The notes under the pieces are model-generated. The model saw only the letters and a program-made list of their open reading frames with translations, ran no database searches and had not been told where the DNA came from. From the NCBI GenBank assembly GCA_900757385.1, contig CAAENO010000019.1, forward strand, positions 1 through 6,408: DNA of 6,408 bases. The letters are read 5' to 3'. This stretch comes from an uncultured Collinsella sp. (GTDB lineage: Bacteria > Actinomycetota > Coriobacteriia > Coriobacteriales > Coriobacteriaceae). The position numbers were made by a program, and so were the translations under genes. Shown one piece after another: positions 4,469 through 6,408 of this stretch (positions are counted from its first letter, which is position 1; each line of letters starts with the position of its first letter).

Positions 4469-5806
4469 ATGCCCCAGAACATCTTCGGTACCGACGGCGT
4501 CCGTGGCGTCGCCAATGCCGACCTCTCGTGCGACCTCGCGTTTCGCCTGGGCCGCGCGGCGACCAAGTTCCTTGGTCCGGATATCTGCGTCGGCCGCGAC
4601 ACGCGTCTTTCGGGCACCATGCTCGAAAGCGCTCTGACCGCCGGCATCATGGCCGAGGGCGGCCGTCCGCATTGCTGCGGCGTCATCCCCACGCCCGCCG
4701 TGGCGCTGCTCACCGTTCAGAACGAGCTCGACGGCGGCATCGTCATCTCCGCTTCGCACAATCCGCCGGAGTTCAACGGCATCAAGTTCTTTAGCCGCAA
4801 GGGTATGAAGCTTCCCGATGCTGTCGAGGAAGAGATCAGCGCCTGGGTCATGTCCGAGGAAGCCATGGCTGCCGATACGCTGCCGACTGGCGCCGGCGTG
4901 GGCCACATTATCAAGATGAAGGACGCTCGCAAGGCATACGTCGACCACGCCATCGATACACTTGATGGCCTGAGGCTCGATGGCCTAGTCGTTGCCGTCG
5001 ACTGCGGCCATGGCGCCTCTTGCCAGACCACGCCCGCCGCGCTGCAGCGCCTGGGTGCCACGGTCCATGCCATCAACACCGATTACTGCGGCACCGACAT
5101 CAATGTCGAGTGCGGCTCCACTCACCTTGAGCCCCTGCGCGAGCTCGTGCTGCGCACCCACGCCGATATCGGCCTGGCCCACGACGGCGACGCCGACCGC
5201 GTACTGTTCGTGGACAGCGAGGGCAATGAGATCGACGGTGACTACATCCTGGCTATCTGCGGTTCTGACCTCGCCGCCCGCGGCAAGCTCGCCAACTCCG
5301 AGATCGTCTCGACCGTCATGTGCAACCTGGGCTTCTCCATCGCTATGAAGGAGCAGGGCTTCGAGATGGTTCAGACCGCCGTGGGCGATCGCTACGTTCT
5401 GGAGCGTATGCTCGCGGATGGCGCCGTCATCGGCGGCGAGCAGTCCGGCCACATCATCTTCCTGGAGCACAACACCACCGGTGACGGTCTGGTGACGGCT
5501 CTGCAGCTGCTGGCCGTGCTCAAGCGCACCGGTCGTACCCTCACCGATCTTGCCGGCATCATGAAGAAGTACCCGCAGGTACTCGTCAACGTGCATTCCG
5601 ACAACAAGGCTGGTCTGGATGATTGCCAGCCCATCTGGGATGCCGTCGCTGCTGCCGAGAAGGAGCTTGACGGCCGCGGCCGCATTCTGGTGCGCCCGAG
5701 CGGTACCGAGCCGCTGGTCCGCGTGATGGCTGAGGCCGAGACGCACGAGCTGACCCAGCGCGTTGTCGACGACATCGTCGAGGTTGTCAAGCGCGAACTT
5801 CCCTAA
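4469..5806 (+). CDS. glmM: Phosphoglucosamine mutase
   Basis: GlmM converts glucosamine-6-phosphate to glucosamine-1-phosphate, the step before UDP-GlcNAc and thus before peptidoglycan synthesis. The 445 residues have all four alpha-D-phosphohexomutase blocks: the active-site loop ISASHNPPEFNGIKFF with phosphoserine Ser96, the Mg2+ loop DGDADR (239-244), the sugar-binding GGEQSGH (322-328), and the phosphate-binding RPSGTEPLVRVM (409-420). The N-terminal NIFGTDGVRG is the GlmM-type start. Length and the CGSTH segment (215-219) separate it from phosphomannomutases. The ATG is supported by AGGAG (4457-4461). It follows the rplM-rpsI terminator, an order (rplM-rpsI-glmM) known from Actinobacteria. 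No convincing promoter is seen in the 49 bases between terminator and start, so it may depend partly on readthrough. Confidence 0.96.
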   Translation: MPQNIFGTDGVRGVANADLSCDLAFRLGRAATKFLGPDICVGRDTRLSGTMLESALTAGIMAEGGRPHCCGVIPTPAVALLTVQNELDGGIVISASHNPPEFNGIKFFSRKGMKLPDAVEEEISAWVMSEEAMAADTLPTGAGVGHIIKMKDARKAYVDHAIDTLDGLRLDGLVVAVDCGHGASCQTTPAALQRLGATVHAINTDYCGTDINVECGSTHLEPLRELVLRTHADIGLAHDGDADRVLFVDSEGNEIDGDYILAICGSDLAARGKLANSEIVSTVMCNLGFSIAMKEQGFEMVQTAVGDRYVLERMLADGAVIGGEQSGHIIFLEHNTTGDGLVTALQLLAVLKRTGRTLTDLAGIMKKYPQVLVNVHSDNKAGLDDCQPIWDAVAAAEKELDGRGRILVRPSGTEPLVRVMAEAETHELTQRVVDDIVEVVKRELP

Positions 5807-5836
5807 TGGTCAAAAACGGGTGCCAAGTGGTAAACT
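5807..5836 (+). promoter_or_regulatory. Probable promoter of the PTS IIA gene
   Basis: TGGTCA (5807-5812) and TAAACT (5831-5836), separated by 18 bp, with a TGG extension just before the -10 (5828-5830), make a moderate extended -10 promoter. Transcription would start near 5843 and leave a leader of about 35 nt. It begins right after the glmM stop, and no terminator hairpin is visible between the genes, so readthrough from glmM is also possible. Confidence 0.45.
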
Positions 5837-5877
5837 GTTAAGGTTATTTTGATTGATCGGTATGTCCGAGGGGGAGC

Positions 5878-6375
5878 ATGTTCACTAAAGTCCTAAGGTC
5901 TTTTGGTATGCGTGGTCGAGTCCTTACGCTGGATGCTCCCATCTCGGGCGACGTCATTCCGCTTTCCGAGGTAAACGACCAGACGTTTGCCACCGGCCTT
6001 CTGGGCCAGGGCGTGGCGATTCAGCCTACCGGCACGCGTGTGATTGCGCCGGCAGACGCCAAGGTCGAGGCCATTTTTCCCACGGGTCACGCCGTTGCGC
6101 TCAACACGGTCGATGGCCTAGACGTGCTCATCCACGTTGGTTTGGACACTGTTCAGCTTGAGGGCAAGCATTTTAGCGTGCATGCACAGGTGGGCGATGT
6201 CGTCCATAAGGGTGACGTGCTCATCGAGTTCGATCGCGAGGCAATTGCTGCCGAGGGCTACGATGTGACGGTCCCCATCTTGGTGTGCAACTCCGTTGAG
6301 TTCTCGAGCATCAAGGGCTCCGTTGGCGTGCATGTCGAAGAGATGGACCAGCTCATCGTTGCTCGCGAGCGCTAG
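5878..6375 (+). CDS. crr: PTS system glucose-type IIA component (EIIA-Glc family)
   Basis: A cytoplasmic phosphocarrier of the sugar phosphotransferase system: it accepts phosphate from HPr and passes it to a IIB domain, and in many bacteria its phosphorylation state signals sugar supply. The 165 residues are one complete EIIA domain: the N-terminal APISGDVIPLSEVNDQTFA, a GVAIQPTG turn, VIAPADAKVEAIFPTGHAVAL with conserved His71, and LDVLIHVGLDTVQLEG with the phosphorylated His86 (equivalent to His75 and His90 of E. coli EIIA-Glc). The end has FDREAIAAEGYDVTVPILVCN. It is free-standing rather than fused to IICB, hence the crr-like symbol; its sugar could be glucose, N-acetylglucosamine, sucrose or a beta-glucoside. 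The start has a purine-rich GAGGGGGAG upstream. The partner IIBC is not in the window. Confidence 0.9.
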   Translation: MFTKVLRSFGMRGRVLTLDAPISGDVIPLSEVNDQTFATGLLGQGVAIQPTGTRVIAPADAKVEAIFPTGHAVALNTVDGLDVLIHVGLDTVQLEGKHFSVHAQVGDVVHKGDVLIEFDREAIAAEGYDVTVPILVCNSVEFSSIKGSVGVHVEEMDQLIVARER

Positions 6376-6397
6376 CAAGTGCACGTGGCCATTAGCC

Positions 6398-6403
6398 TAC
6401 AAT
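6398..6403 (+). promoter_or_regulatory. Possible -10 element of a gene beyond the window
   Basis: TACAAT matches five of six bases of the -10 consensus and lies 22 bp after the IIA stop. No good -35 hexamer is found at 16-18 bp upstream, and the following gene is outside the window. No terminator is visible in 6376-6408. Confidence 0.25.
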
Positions 6404-6408
6404 TCAAA

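Noticed and set aside
4985..5746. Minus-strand 253-residue ORF opposite glmM
   Set aside because: It is antisense to conserved GlmM motifs, lacks recognisable domains and is a composition artefact.

Overview
The window looks like a chromosomal segment from a high-GC Gram-positive of the class Coriobacteriia, most likely Collinsella or a close relative. The basis is the GC-rich, C/G-ending codon use in the ribosomal protein genes, the rplM-rpsI-glmM order typical of Actinobacteria, and the character of the proteins. This placement is inference from reading, not a database match.

Layout. (1) Positions 1-929 hold a compact two-gene toxin-antitoxin operon: a ribbon-helix-helix (RelB/DinJ-like) antitoxin overlapping by 4 bp a PIN-domain RNase toxin. 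A -10 element sits among three GCTAGC sites that look like an autoregulatory operator. (2) A long hairpin (941-977) separates it from a convergent minus-strand gene (987-1421) for an unrecognised 144-residue acidic protein that seems to be built from two related halves. (3) Positions 1422-1660 are a divergent regulatory region with two hairpins. (4) Positions 1661-2024 hold ssrA (tmRNA), complete from acceptor stem to encoded CCA, with a readable proteolysis tag ending in ALAA, followed by a textbook terminator. (5) Positions 2071-2430 contain no gene. They hold an inverted 17-nt copy of part of the tmRNA T arm, a GC-rich inverted repeat, and a striking array of four in-register 62-bp units (2153-2400) ending just before the next ribosome binding site. 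(6) Positions 2431-3309 encode a patatin-like (YjjU/RssA-type) serine acyl hydrolase. (7) Positions 3410-4419 form the rplM-rpsI operon with a strong promoter, a leader hairpin and a strong terminator. (8) Positions 4469-5806 encode GlmM, phosphoglucosamine mutase. (9) Positions 5878-6375 encode a free-standing glucose-type PTS IIA protein.

How the parts relate. rplM, rpsI and ssrA are translation and ribosome-rescue functions. glmM makes glucosamine-1-phosphate for peptidoglycan, and the IIA protein handles PTS sugar phosphotransfer, so the right end joins sugar uptake and amino-sugar synthesis. The toxin-antitoxin pair and the repeat array are the accessory parts. The least explained element is the 62-bp repeat array; its period is not a multiple of three, so it is not a repeated coding sequence.
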